From contig CP001769.1 of assembly GCA_000024525.1 (NCBI GenBank), positions 3,753,001 to 3,817,000 on the forward strand: 64,000 nt of DNA, given 5' to 3'. The first letter of the stretch is position 1; each line of letters begins with the position of its first letter. The notes beneath the pieces are model-generated. The model made no database searches, had not been told where the DNA came from, and saw nothing but the letters and a program-made list of their open reading frames with translations. Below are positions 33,779-42,754 of this stretch, one piece after another. This stretch comes from Spirosoma linguale DSM 74. Lineage in GTDB: Bacteria; Bacteroidota; Bacteroidia; Cytophagales; Spirosomataceae. The position numbers were made by a program, and so were the translations under genes.

Positions 33779-34132
33779 TTATTCGGGCAACATGGCTCTG
33801 TTCAGCGTTTTGCCATCAATTGGCTCGAAGAACGGCCACAGAGCAATGGTTGTTAAATAGACAAGTCGTACAGGTATAAGACCGTTTGTTTTATAAGGAT
33901 GAGGAATCTGCCGGTAATAGGGCAGCATGGCTACAATGTATTGACACGGTTCAGTGTCAATTTCCTCAAATAATAGCTCATGCTTCGTGCCGTAATCATA
34001 TACACTCCCAAGCGCTAAGTTGAGCTCTACTTCCATATCGTTGCCCACTCTTGCCGCTCGTCTGCGATTCACATCTGTATAGAGCATAAAGCGAATTATC
34101 GCCTTTGGCCCCGTCAAGTTTACCTCGTTCAT
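33779..34132 (-). CDS. Unknown protein, 117 aa
   Basis: Soluble, no signal peptide. The C-terminal half contains YIVAMLPYYRQIPHPYKTNG and VRLVYLTTIALWPFFEP, a mixed alpha/beta pattern; no domain recognised. It lies downstream of another unknown gene on the same strand with a hairpin in between (34257-34281), so the two are probably separate units. Confidence 0.5.
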   Translation of the reverse strand: MNEVNLTGPKAIIRFMLYTDVNRRRAARVGNDMEVELNLALGSVYDYGTKHELLFEEIDTEPCQYIVAMLPYYRQIPHPYKTNGLIPVRLVYLTTIALWPFFEPIDGKTLNRAMLPE

Positions 34133-34256
34133 TGTATTTTACTTTTGCTATTTATATATTTTACATGAAATATAAAGGTAGCAAAAATTTGGTCATACCA
34201 ATCCAAACTCAGTCACGACTCGTATGTAGTATCTGGATAAAAAGAGGAAGGTTTTC

Positions 34257-34281
34257 ACCGGCTCGTCATTAACGAGCCGGT
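34257..34281. terminator. Hairpin between two unknown genes
   Basis: 10-bp perfect stem ACCGGCTCGT/ACGAGCCGGT with a 5-nt loop, followed on the plus strand by TTGATTTTTT. It lies past the end of the 121-aa minus-strand gene. Confidence 0.5.
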
Positions 34282-34318
34282 TGATTTTTTGACTATCGGG
34301 GCTCAAAGGAGCACTAAC

Positions 34319-34684
34319 TCATCCGGCGATACATAGCTGCAGCAATTCTTCAGACGTCCACGCTGGCTTTAATTTTCGGTATACCGTCAGCATACAATCG
34401 TCCTCTCCTTCATAGTCTACATGTGGATCAAAGGAATAGTTTGTCACCTCAATGGCGTCAATATCGTCCAGATCAAAGCGCTGCCATCGACTAGGGTACG
34501 AAGGAGAAGGAACCATATCCCGACAAAAGCCATAAACGACAGATTTCAGGCTGTTTCTGTCTAAGCCAGTCATGTATGGCTCAATCGTTCGCCATTTTTT
34601 TTTGACCTTGATCTGAATCACTTGCTGATCCAAAATTGCGTCATCAATAACGACAAACGCATCTCCCTGTAGTTGTATCTTCAT
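34319..34684 (-). CDS. Unknown protein, 121 aa
   Basis: Acidic soluble protein starting MKIQLQGDAFVVIDDAILDQ, with a basic strand IQIKVKKKWR and an acidic tail region DPHVDYEGEDDCMLTVYRKL. Looks like a beta-rich small domain; no family was recognised. Lies between two non-coding stretches. Confidence 0.5.
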   Translation of the reverse strand: MKIQLQGDAFVVIDDAILDQQVIQIKVKKKWRTIEPYMTGLDRNSLKSVVYGFCRDMVPSPSYPSRWQRFDLDDIDAIEVTNYSFDPHVDYEGEDDCMLTVYRKLKPAWTSEELLQLCIAG

Positions 34685-35217
34685 GGTGCCAAGAGGTTAA
34701 TACTATACTGTGTTTTATTGCAGGCCGATTACTTAGCTTGCCTGGTTTTTATGAGTCCTTATCAGGTAACCAGCACTTCGTTGAACGCCCTCGCCAAACT
34801 AGCTTGGTTTTCCACCCATCAATCATGAAAAGTTACTCTACTAATACTACCCTAAAGAGTACTTATAAGTTTACCAAAAGTATATAATTTATAGTATCCC
34901 TTTCAATGTGTATACTTTCACCCGTCGGTAATTTATCATACGGGAAACGCCTTGCCGTGATTCTTAAAGTAAAGAGCCACTAACGGCCTGAATTTACAAA
35001 TCTGAGATCATCACCTGTTCGGGCACATAAGTGGCAAAAAACAAGCCGCTTTGTTGCGAAAGACGACCTGAAACGGTAAAAAGAAGACTGCATATAAACA
35101 AACAGATATAGCCGATCCTGTATTCTTTTTCTTACAAGTCCCGGTACTTGATTTATTTCTAAACCAGACTAATGAATTGAACCATTCGAGGAAACAGTAG
35201 TGCATTTCTACAATAAT
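34685..35217. other. Long leader region upstream of the TonB receptor
   Basis: About 530 bp, AT-rich in the middle. An open frame of 64 codons on the minus strand (35011-35205) has no family features and looks spurious. The right edge leads into two Fur-like boxes. No RNA structure was recognised. Confidence 0.45.
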
Positions 35218-35232
35218 TAAGAATTATTCTAA
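35218..35232. promoter_or_regulatory. Fur-family operator-like box 1
   Basis: TAAGAATTATTCTAA is a 7-1-7 inverted repeat with a single mismatch, close to the TTAGAATnATTCTAA type used by Fur-family iron or peroxide regulators. It lies 63 bp upstream of a TonB receptor gene. Confidence 0.55.
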
Positions 35233-35276
35233 ATAAAATTTGCGTTCAGTAAAGCATCCTTTAGCTTTGCTGCTAC

Positions 35277-35291
35277 TTATAATAATTCTAA
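35277..35291. promoter_or_regulatory. Fur-family operator-like box 2
   Basis: TTATAATAATTCTAA is again a 7-1-7 inverted repeat with one mismatch and shares ATTCTAAATAAA with box 1. It ends 4 bp before the ATG of the TonB receptor, so a bound repressor would block transcription or ribosome entry. Confidence 0.55.
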
Positions 35292-35295
35292 ATAA

Positions 35296-37725
35296 ATGAG
35301 AGTACATTACACATTCCTTTTCTATATAAGTACCCTGCTCACGTTGTTGGTATTGCCCGCAGAAGCCCAAAGTCAGGGAATTATCAAAGGCGTTATTACC
35401 ACTCGGGACGGCAGCCCAGCCTCCTTTGTTAACATTGGGTTGAAAGAGACCCGTAAAGGAACAATCACCACTGAAGACGGCTCTTTTCTGCTAAAAGGCA
35501 TTAGCCAGGGGGTATATACACTGCGTGTAACATTTGTTGGCTTACAGTCTCAGGAGAAAACAGTGCATGTTCGATCAGGCCAAACGGAAACGGTTGACTT
35601 CATTCTGGCTGAAAATGCGTCCCAGTTGAGCGAAGTTGAGGTTGTAGGTGCCAACAGGGCCGTTACGCTCGGCAAAGCCAGTATCGCTCCCCTCGACTTA
35701 CCCCAAATGACGGGTGTTGTCAGCAGCGTTGTTATCGAAAATCAACAGATTTCCCGTCTGGGGGATGCACTGAAAAACGTGAGCGGTGTTTCATTAACAC
35801 AGCAGCGGGGCGGTGTAGCCGAAACGTTTTCGGCCCGCGGTTACAGCATTGGGATTGCCGGTGCCGGTGGAAGCATCTTTAAAAATGGTGTCATTACCAA
35901 CACCATGGGCTTTCCCGAAGCCAGTACGCTGGAATCGGTAGAAGTGCTGAAAGGTAGTTCGTCTCTATTGTATGGCAATGTGTCGGGCGGGCTGATTGTG
36001 AACATGGTGACCAAAAAACCGAAGTTCGAATTTGGTGGAGAGGTGTCGATGCGCGCAGGCAGCTTTGGGCTGTTAAAGCCGGTAGTCGATGTATACGGCC
36101 CTTTGGCAAAAAACCTGGCGTTCCGGGTAATCGGCACTGTCGAAAATGCCAAAAGCTACCGGGATGTATTAAAAACCGACCGCGTTTATATTAACCCTTC
36201 GCTGTTGTATAAACTCGGCCGGAAAACAACCATTCTGCTACAGGGCGACTATCTGAAATCGAACCTGACACCCGACAATGGCATTGGTTCCCTGAATGCC
36301 AACCAGGACGCCATCATACCGAATGTACCCCGGTCGCGGTTCATCAATACAAGCTGGGCCTACAATAACGTTGAACAGACTAGTGGCTCGCTGAACCTCG
36401 ACCATGCGTTTACCAACAACTGGAAACTGACATTCATTGCCGCAGCTCAGGGCACCAGCGTATCGGCCTACGGTGCGGGGGTTCCCAACAACAATGTTGC
36501 CGCCAACGGTGACTGGAACCGGGCGCTGAGCCGCACTAAAACTGCCGAGAACAACTACACCGGTCAGGTAAACCTCAACGGTCGCTTCAATACGGGAATT
36601 ATTGGTCACCAGTTGCTGGTGGGTTCTGATCTGGTGGGTATTGTTAGCGAGAGTAACGCGTTTTCCATCACCAGCAATGGCGTTACCGTAACCACTTACG
36701 ACAAAATTAATATACTGGACCCGACGAAATTCGAAACTCGTTCCGATATTCCGACGGCCACTGCCACCATTCGCACGACTTCCCCATCCACCCGCCTTGG
36801 TGTTTACGCCCAGGACCTCATAAGCCTGACCGACAAACTTAAAGTGCTGGCTGGTCTGCGCTGGTCACAACAGAAAACGGTTCAGACTACCCTTCTCGAC
36901 TTAAGAACCCAGCTCGAAACGCGGGGCCCTGTCGAAACCAAAACGGATGCGGCCTTCTCGCCAAAGGTGGCGTTGATTTACCAGCCAACCCAGGGAACTT
37001 CGTTCTTCGGCAGTTACGCCAGCAACTTTACCATCAATACCGGTGTCGACATCAACGGGCAGTTACTAAAACCATCGATTGTTGATCAATACGAAGCAGG
37101 GGTTAAAAACGAATTTCTGGATGGACGCATCACGGCCAACTTCGGTGTGTATCATATCGTCAATAGCAATCTGGCCCTGATGGCCCCGTTCAGACTGGAC
37201 GGATCTCCCAATACCGATTCGAACGTGAAAGAGTTTACGGGGCAAACGACCAGCGATGGACTGGAGATTGACCTGACCGGTAACCTATCCAAAAACTTTT
37301 ATTTCATCAGCGGTTATGGCTATAACTACATGCGGTATACGAAAACGACGCAGGTGAAAGGGGCTTTTCTTGAGGGAGAACGCCTGACGAATAATCCGTC
37401 TCATACAGCAAACTTCACCTTGTTTTATACCGTTGACCGGTCGCCCTTACGTGGGCTTAAACTGGGGGCTTCTGCTTTTTACACCGGTGCCCGCTACGGC
37501 GGCAACAACAATACCTTTGGCCAAACGCCGGAGTTCAGCCGCCTGATTCCCCTTACCGGTTTTGCCACATTCGACCTGTCGGCCGGGTACACGTATCGGA
37601 AGGTATCGCTACTGGCTAAAGTTTCGAACATCACCAACGAACTGAACTACCTGATTCACGACCGGTATAGCATCATGCCGATTCCACCCCGGCAGTTTAT
37701 TAGCACCCTCTCTTATCGTTTCTAA
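35296..37725 (+). CDS. TonB-dependent siderophore-type receptor with N-terminal carboxypeptidase-regulatory domain
   Basis: 809 residues. Signal peptide about 1-24 (cleavage after AEA). A CarboxypepD_reg-like beta sandwich (about 27-105) is followed by a plug (about 130-250: DALKNVSGVSLTQQ, FSARGYSIG, VEVLKGSSSLLYGNVSGGL) and a long beta-barrel ending in the outer-membrane signature SYRF. It resembles FhuA/FpvA-like ferric-siderophore importers more than SusC. The two Fur-like boxes before the start support iron control. The next gene, a secreted Asp-box protein, begins 33 bp later and is probably cotranscribed. Confidence 0.9.
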   Translation: MRVHYTFLFYISTLLTLLVLPAEAQSQGIIKGVITTRDGSPASFVNIGLKETRKGTITTEDGSFLLKGISQGVYTLRVTFVGLQSQEKTVHVRSGQTETVDFILAENASQLSEVEVVGANRAVTLGKASIAPLDLPQMTGVVSSVVIENQQISRLGDALKNVSGVSLTQQRGGVAETFSARGYSIGIAGAGGSIFKNGVITNTMGFPEASTLESVEVLKGSSSLLYGNVSGGLIVNMVTKKPKFEFGGEVSMRAGSFGLLKPVVDVYGPLAKNLAFRVIGTVENAKSYRDVLKTDRVYINPSLLYKLGRKTTILLQGDYLKSNLTPDNGIGSLNANQDAIIPNVPRSRFINTSWAYNNVEQTSGSLNLDHAFTNNWKLTFIAAAQGTSVSAYGAGVPNNNVAANGDWNRALSRTKTAENNYTGQVNLNGRFNTGIIGHQLLVGSDLVGIVSESNAFSITSNGVTVTTYDKINILDPTKFETRSDIPTATATIRTTSPSTRLGVYAQDLISLTDKLKVLAGLRWSQQKTVQTTLLDLRTQLETRGPVETKTDAAFSPKVALIYQPTQGTSFFGSYASNFTINTGVDINGQLLKPSIVDQYEAGVKNEFLDGRITANFGVYHIVNSNLALMAPFRLDGSPNTDSNVKEFTGQTTSDGLEIDLTGNLSKNFYFISGYGYNYMRYTKTTQVKGAFLEGERLTNNPSHTANFTLFYTVDRSPLRGLKLGASAFYTGARYGGNNNTFGQTPEFSRLIPLTGFATFDLSAGYTYRKVSLLAKVSNITNELNYLIHDRYSIMPIPPRQFISTLSYRF

Positions 37726-37757
37726 AACCCGACAGTAACACAAACCCAAACTTGATT

Positions 37758-39071
37758 ATGAATAAGCTGGTAAAAACATTCGTCTGCTTCGGCGCACTTC
37801 TCACTTTCGGCCTGACTGGCTACGCTACCGATAACGACAAGTTCAGCGATACAACCCGGGCGTATGCGGTTCCTACGCTGACCAAAACACCCAAAGGGGC
37901 CATAGCCTTGTCCTGGACGGAAAAAGACCAGGATGGCATCGTCCACTTCTACTGGGCCGAGTCGGCCGACAAGGGCAAAACTTTCGGCGACAAAAAACTC
38001 ATCTTTTCGTCGGCTGGTATTGGAAACTCCCGGCTGATGCGGCCTAAACTGCTTTTCAAAAAAGACGGTACACCTGTTGCTGTTTTCGCCTTGCGCGGCC
38101 CCGGAACAGGCGCTCCTCAGCCAACGGCACAGGCCCCAAAAGCGGAACCCGCTCATGCTAACCACGAAGCGGCTCCGGCCGGACATGACCACGGTGCTGC
38201 TTATCAGGAAGCACCGGCCAAAAGTGCGCAACGGGGCGGTGGCCGTCCCAGCGATTTACAGATTGTTTACACGTATTCGAACGATCAGGGAAAGACATGG
38301 AGTCAGCCAGCGCCCGTTCATGCCGATAAAACGCCTAACATCGTCCGTGGATTTTTCGACGCGACGGTGTTGCCAAACGGCGAAATCGGCGTGGCTTATC
38401 TGAACGACATCGAAGGAAAGCAACACCAGCGCGACATGCGGTTCGTTAGCTCCAAAGGCAACCAGTTTAGCAGCGAACGCATTATTGACCCGTTCGTCTG
38501 CGACTGCTGCAACATCAGTCTGCTGGTCGACAACTCGGGTACGCTGAATCTGTATTACCGGGATAATCAGGACAACATCCGCGACATCGCCAAGATGAGT
38601 TCGAAGGACAATGGAGCCTCGTTCACCAAATCAGAAATCCTGTTCAAAGACAACTGGCAGATCAACGGCTGCCCTCACTCGGGCCCAACCTCCAGCGCCA
38701 GCGCGGGAACGAATCTGATTGCGTGGTTTTCGGGTACGCAGGAGTCGCCGGGCATCCGCGTGGTAAATCAGCAGGGCAAACGGTTATTTGTTCTGGACGA
38801 TCCAACGGCTAAAAATGCCTATCTGGTAGCCGCCCCAAAATCATCCGTATTACTGTGGGAACAAAGTCAGACATCGGAAGCAGGCATAAGCTCCGTAATT
38901 GCCTTCAAAAACATTAAAGCAGACCAGACGCCCACCACGCAGCTGGTGAAGAACGCCATCAATGGAACGAACGCCAGCGGCCTGGTTGTCGACAATCAAC
39001 TCCTGGTTGCTTACGAAGTGAAGCATGCCAATAACAAAAACTCTGTCGGTCTGGCCCAGATTGATCTTTAA
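37758..39071 (+). CDS. Secreted Asp-box (BNR) beta-propeller-like protein with CDCC motif and His-rich linker
   Basis: About 437 residues from the ATG at 37758 (an in-frame TTG lies 6 bp upstream). Signal peptide about 1-23. At least three Asp-boxes are seen: SADKGKTF (about 69-76), SNDQGKTW (174-181) and SKDNGASF (282-289), the repeat of sialidase-type propellers. A His/Ala/Pro-rich linker at about 130-147 (HANHEAAPAGHDHG) and CDCC at 248-251, with GCPHSG at 304-309, suggest metal binding. Sialidase activity is not supported: the arginine triad was not identified. Pairing with a TonB receptor suggests a periplasmic or surface role in metal handling. Confidence 0.75.
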   Translation: MNKLVKTFVCFGALLTFGLTGYATDNDKFSDTTRAYAVPTLTKTPKGAIALSWTEKDQDGIVHFYWAESADKGKTFGDKKLIFSSAGIGNSRLMRPKLLFKKDGTPVAVFALRGPGTGAPQPTAQAPKAEPAHANHEAAPAGHDHGAAYQEAPAKSAQRGGGRPSDLQIVYTYSNDQGKTWSQPAPVHADKTPNIVRGFFDATVLPNGEIGVAYLNDIEGKQHQRDMRFVSSKGNQFSSERIIDPFVCDCCNISLLVDNSGTLNLYYRDNQDNIRDIAKMSSKDNGASFTKSEILFKDNWQINGCPHSGPTSSASAGTNLIAWFSGTQESPGIRVVNQQGKRLFVLDDPTAKNAYLVAAPKSSVLLWEQSQTSEAGISSVIAFKNIKADQTPTTQLVKNAINGTNASGLVVDNQLLVAYEVKHANNKNSVGLAQIDL

Positions 39072-39136
39072 CCAGCTACTCAGCTATCTGATTTAATCAA
39101 CCGCAGTTTACTTTTCTTTTCTTCCTCTTTTTAATC

Positions 39137-39171
39137 AAAGCCCCGGCATATACCAGTATCCGGGGTTTTTG
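39137..39171 (+). terminator. Rho-independent terminator after the TonB/Asp-box operon
   Basis: AAAGCCCCGG pairs with CCGGGGTTTTT across a loop of about 13 nt, in part paired itself (ATA/TAT). T run on the plus strand. Confidence 0.7.
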
Positions 39172-39266
39172 TCGTTTTATCCGCGACGGGGAGGATGTTA
39201 TCCCGCCCATAGATTCCGTAATTTGCGGACCAACAGACCACCAATCAACCCGTATTCGTCGACATT

Positions 39267-40367
39267 ATGCCACAAATCCGTCAGCTCGCGGCCCATATTG
39301 AAGCGCTGGCCCCCCTCGCCTATCAGGAATCGTACGACAACGTGGGGCTACTCGTAGGCGACCCCACCACCGATATAAAAGGCGTTTTGGTAACGCTCGA
39401 TGTAACCGAAGCAGTTGTCGACGAAGCTATTGCCAAAGGGTGCAACGTCATTGTAGCGCATCACCCGGTTGTGTTTAAGGGCTTGAAAAAGCTGAACGGA
39501 AAAACGTATGTGGAACGTACCGTTATCAAAGCCATCAGGAATGACATAGCCATTTATGCGGCTCACACCAATCTGGATAACGTGGCGGGGGGCGTTAACT
39601 TTAAAATCGCGGAGAAACTAAAACTGACGAACGTACAGATTCTGGCACCTAAAACGCAGGTTCTGAGCAAGCTGGTTACATTCGTCCCTATAAACGACAC
39701 CCAGCGGGTACTGGATGCACTCTATGCAGCCGGAGCGGGCCAGATCGGTGATTACAAAAACTGTAGTTTCCGGGTTAGCGGTACCGGTACATTCCAGCCG
39801 GGCGAGAATGCCCAGCCCGTCATTGGCGATATAGGCGAGTATCATGAAGAGCCCGAAAATCGGATTGAGGTTATCATTCCGACCCATCAACAGAGACAGG
39901 TATTGACCGCCCTCCGGCAGGTACATCGCTATGACGAGGTGGCCTATTACCTGACGCCGTTGGATAATCAGCATCAGGAGGTCGGTTCAGGAGCCGTGGG
40001 CGATTTGCCGGAGCCGCTGACAGGAACGGCCTGGCTGTCTTATTTAAAAGAACACATGAGTCTGAACCTGATCCGGTACACGGCCCTCCCCGACCGGCCG
40101 ATCCGCCGAATCGCCGTTTGCGGGGGTGTTGGCAGCTTTTTACTACCCGACGCCATCCGGGCGGGCGCTGATGTGTTTGTGACGGCGGATTACAAGTATC
40201 ACGAATTCTTTGATGCCGAAGGACGCATAAGTATCTGCGATATTGGGCATTACGAAAGTGAAGTCTATACGAAAGACTTGATTTGCGGGCATTTGGCAAA
40301 AAAATTCACTACTTTTGCGGTAATTTTATCAGAAACGGATACGAATCCGGTTCGGTACTTCATATAG
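39267..40367 (+). CDS. Nif3-like dinuclear metal-centre protein
   Basis: 366 residues. Metal ligands of the NIF3/YbgI family are present: His65-His66 (VAHHPVVFKGLKK), His100 and Asp104 (AAHTNLDN), and a C-terminal CDIGHYESE with the last His and Glu. A middle insertion (about 130-235) is the PII-like domain of the long bacterial form. The family forms hexameric rings; its biochemical role is still unsettled (GTP cyclohydrolase I type 2 is the database name). The gene is 17 bp upstream of the zinc-ribbon gene, a pairing common in Bacteroidota. Confidence 0.92.
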   Translation: MPQIRQLAAHIEALAPLAYQESYDNVGLLVGDPTTDIKGVLVTLDVTEAVVDEAIAKGCNVIVAHHPVVFKGLKKLNGKTYVERTVIKAIRNDIAIYAAHTNLDNVAGGVNFKIAEKLKLTNVQILAPKTQVLSKLVTFVPINDTQRVLDALYAAGAGQIGDYKNCSFRVSGTGTFQPGENAQPVIGDIGEYHEEPENRIEVIIPTHQQRQVLTALRQVHRYDEVAYYLTPLDNQHQEVGSGAVGDLPEPLTGTAWLSYLKEHMSLNLIRYTALPDRPIRRIAVCGGVGSFLLPDAIRAGADVFVTADYKYHEFFDAEGRISICDIGHYESEVYTKDLICGHLAKKFTTFAVILSETDTNPVRYFI

Positions 40368-40384
40368 CACTAACTACATTCCGA

Positions 40385-41140
40385 ATGGAACTGACGATTG
40401 CGCAAAAACTAGACGCTCTTCTCAAACTGCAATCCCTGGATTCTCAACTAGACGAACTCATCAAAATTCGCGGTGGTCTGCCCGAAGAAGTCCGTGACCT
40501 TGAAGACGATATAGCAGGTTTTGAAACCCGGATTGGGAAATTCCAGGCCGAAATCAAAACGCTGGAGGAAGAAATTGAGCGCAATCGCGTGGCCAAAAAG
40601 GACGCTGAAAAGCTGATCACCAAATACAAGGATCAGCAGATGAACGTTCGCAACAACCGCGAGTTTGACGCCATTTCGAAAGAAATCGAGTTGCAGTCCC
40701 TTGAGATTGAATTGGTCGAAAAACGGGCCAACGAAGCTCAATTCCGGGTACGGGGCAAGGAAGAGGAGATCAAAACGACCACAGCGGCTCTGAACGAACG
40801 GAAAGAAGACCTGAAAGCCAAAAAGCAGGAACTCGACCAAATTACGTCGGAAAGCCAGGAAGAAGAGAAGGAACTCATCAAACAGCGCGATGAGCAGGCA
40901 ACGACCATCGAGGCCCGTCTGTTGAACTCCTACAAAAAAATTCGCGGTAACGCCCTCAATGGTCTGGCCGTTGTGATGGTGAAACGGGGAGCCTGCGGAG
41001 GTTGCTTTAACGTAGTTCCGCCCCAGCGCCAGGCTGACATCAAAGACAAGAAGAAAATCATCGTTTGCGAACACTGCGGACGGATTTTCGCCGATGTGGA
41101 AGGTGTTCCCGAGCCAGCACCAACGGGCCGTGGCCGGTAG
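40385..41140 (+). CDS. C4-type zinc-ribbon coiled-coil protein (DUF164 family)
   Basis: 251 residues from the ATG at 40385; an upstream frame overlaps the Nif3 gene and is not needed. A long antiparallel coiled coil (about 5-185, heptads rich in Lys, Glu and Leu) is followed by the zinc ribbon GACGGCFNVVPPQ ... VCEHCGRIF. The family is widespread and of unknown biochemical role, with suggested links to nucleic acids because of its ribbon. A terminator follows directly. Confidence 0.9.
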   Translation: MELTIAQKLDALLKLQSLDSQLDELIKIRGGLPEEVRDLEDDIAGFETRIGKFQAEIKTLEEEIERNRVAKKDAEKLITKYKDQQMNVRNNREFDAISKEIELQSLEIELVEKRANEAQFRVRGKEEEIKTTTAALNERKEDLKAKKQELDQITSESQEEEKELIKQRDEQATTIEARLLNSYKKIRGNALNGLAVVMVKRGACGGCFNVVPPQRQADIKDKKKIIVCEHCGRIFADVEGVPEPAPTGRGR

Positions 41141-41160
41141 GTCTTCCCGAATAGTTATAA

Positions 41161-41190
41161 AAAAAGGTCGTCTTTTGGCGACCTTTTTTT
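41161..41190. terminator. Rho-independent terminator
   Basis: AAAAAGGTCG (41161-41170) pairs with CGACCTTTTT (41179-41188) across an 8-nt loop, ending in a T run; 20 bp after the zinc-ribbon gene. Confidence 0.85.
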
Positions 41191-41266
41191 ATAGTAGTAC
41201 CTCACGCTAGCCGTTATGTTGCTGTCATGCCTGTTTAAGCATTTCGGCCATCAACCTGCATCAATC

Positions 41267-42754
41267 ATGCCCACGTTTATATGCCGCTTTACCGTTGTTG
41301 CAGCATTTTTCCTCCTGCTCAATCCATTTGTGGCTAGAGCGCAGGATTTTGTCTGGACACCGGGCTTACAACGAGCCTATAGTGAGCTTCAAAAACTAGC
41401 GGTACAACCCGCTCAACATATACTGGCGGCAGAGTCAGCACAGAATGGTGTACGCATTTTCGTTGATGATTACGCCGATATGCTTCTGCTCGTCACTTCG
41501 GATGATGATCGGCTCTTTGCATCCATCAGCGACCGGGAAGAAGAGCGGCTCGATGCCCTTAAAAAACTCGATGACGCATCCCCCTGGAAACGGGTGCTTC
41601 TGGCTGAGGTGCGGCTCCACTGGGCGTTCGCCAAATTGAAGTTTGGAAAGGAGATGAGCGCGAGTTGGGATGTCATTCGGGCTTATAAATTACTGGCGGA
41701 GAACCAGAAACGATTTCCTGCCTTCGTACCTACTTACAAATCGCTGGGAACACTTCATGTCATGATTGGTTCTGTGCCAGATAGTTACAGCTGGGTAGCA
41801 AGTCTGCTGGGTTTACATGGAAACATTCAGCAGGGGCAACAGGAACTTCAACGCGCCCGGCAAGACCCAATCTTTGGGCTCGAAGCCCGGCTGATTGACC
41901 TGATGGTACGAGCTTATGTCCTGACGTTTTCTGACGCGGACGGGCAAAGCGTACAGCAGTTGGTCAGCGCCCATCCCGATAACCTACTGCTGCATTTCTT
42001 TGGAGCAACTATTGAACAAAAGAACGGCCACGGTGAACAGGCGCTTACGTACCTGTCTACCCGGCCGAGTGGTAAAAATTATCTACCCTTACCCGTTGTC
42101 GAAAATATTCTGGGCGACATCTACCTGCAAAAGGGTGAATACAACACAGCAACAACCCATTTTCAGCAGTTTCTGGCCACCTATAAAGGCCGTAATTTTC
42201 TGAAAGACTCGTACTATAAACTCTTTCTATGCCGCTGGCTGGCGAACAAACCCGATCCTGACTCACGCCCCTTCTTGCAGAACGTAATTACTGTTGGTCG
42301 AACAACGGTGGAGTCGGATAAGGCTGCGCAAAAGTTTGCTGAGTCGTATTTAGCCAAAGGCGTCTCAGCAAACCAGAAAGTACTGATGCGGGCACGGCTG
42401 GCTTCCGATGGTGGTTTTACGGATAGTGCGCTAGCTTACCTGCGCCCATATTCGGAAGCAAAATTTTCAACCATCACCGAGAAAGCCGAATACACATACC
42501 GCATGGGCCGTATTTTTCAACGCCGGCATGAGCCGGATGCCGCCATTCCCTGGCTTACGCGCGCGCTGGCGCTGAGTGAACCGGACCAGCTTTCTTTCGG
42601 TGCCACAGCGGCTCTTCAGTTGGGCTATATTTACCAGCAAAAAAACGACCGCACTCGCGCACGGTCGTTTTTCCAAAAAGCTCTCAGTTTTAAACGCCAT
42701 GAGTACAAAAACAGCGTTGACAATAAAGCGAGGGCGGGATTAAGTGGGTTGTAG
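41267..42754 (+). CDS. Exported TPR-repeat protein
   Basis: About 495 residues from the ATG at 41267, chosen because it starts a good signal peptide (FICRFTVVAAFFLLLNPFVARA, cut before QDF). An earlier ATG at 41216 adds 17 poorly hydrophobic residues. Several TPR-like helical repeats can be seen, clearest at NILGDIYLQKGEYNTATTHF and LQLGYIYQQKNDRTRARSFF. No catalytic domain. Such proteins scaffold envelope complexes. The last 65 bp overlap the convergent transposase gene, and an 11-bp hairpin (42641-42672) lies within its coding end. Confidence 0.8.
   Translation: MPTFICRFTVVAAFFLLLNPFVARAQDFVWTPGLQRAYSELQKLAVQPAQHILAAESAQNGVRIFVDDYADMLLLVTSDDDRLFASISDREEERLDALKKLDDASPWKRVLLAEVRLHWAFAKLKFGKEMSASWDVIRAYKLLAENQKRFPAFVPTYKSLGTLHVMIGSVPDSYSWVASLLGLHGNIQQGQQELQRARQDPIFGLEARLIDLMVRAYVLTFSDADGQSVQQLVSAHPDNLLLHFFGATIEQKNGHGEQALTYLSTRPSGKNYLPLPVVENILGDIYLQKGEYNTATTHFQQFLATYKGRNFLKDSYYKLFLCRWLANKPDPDSRPFLQNVITVGRTTVESDKAAQKFAESYLAKGVSANQKVLMRARLASDGGFTDSALAYLRPYSEAKFSTITEKAEYTYRMGRIFQRRHEPDAAIPWLTRALALSEPDQLSFGATAALQLGYIYQQKNDRTRARSFFQKALSFKRHEYKNSVDNKARAGLSGL
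42641..42672 (-). terminator. Terminator-like hairpin inside the TPR gene, oriented for the transposase
   Basis: AAAAACGACCG (42641-42651) and CGGTCGTTTTT (42662-42672) are exact inverted copies with a 10-nt loop. On the minus strand the stem is followed by T7, 17 bp after the transposase stop codon. On the plus strand the same bases encode a TPR helix. Confidence 0.6.

Noticed and set aside
35011..35205. 64-codon minus-strand frame before the TonB receptor
   Set aside because: Low-complexity composition, no family, inside a probable control region.
37758..39071. Calling the Asp-box protein a sialidase
   Set aside because: Asp-boxes occur in many propellers; the catalytic arginine triad and acid were not found.
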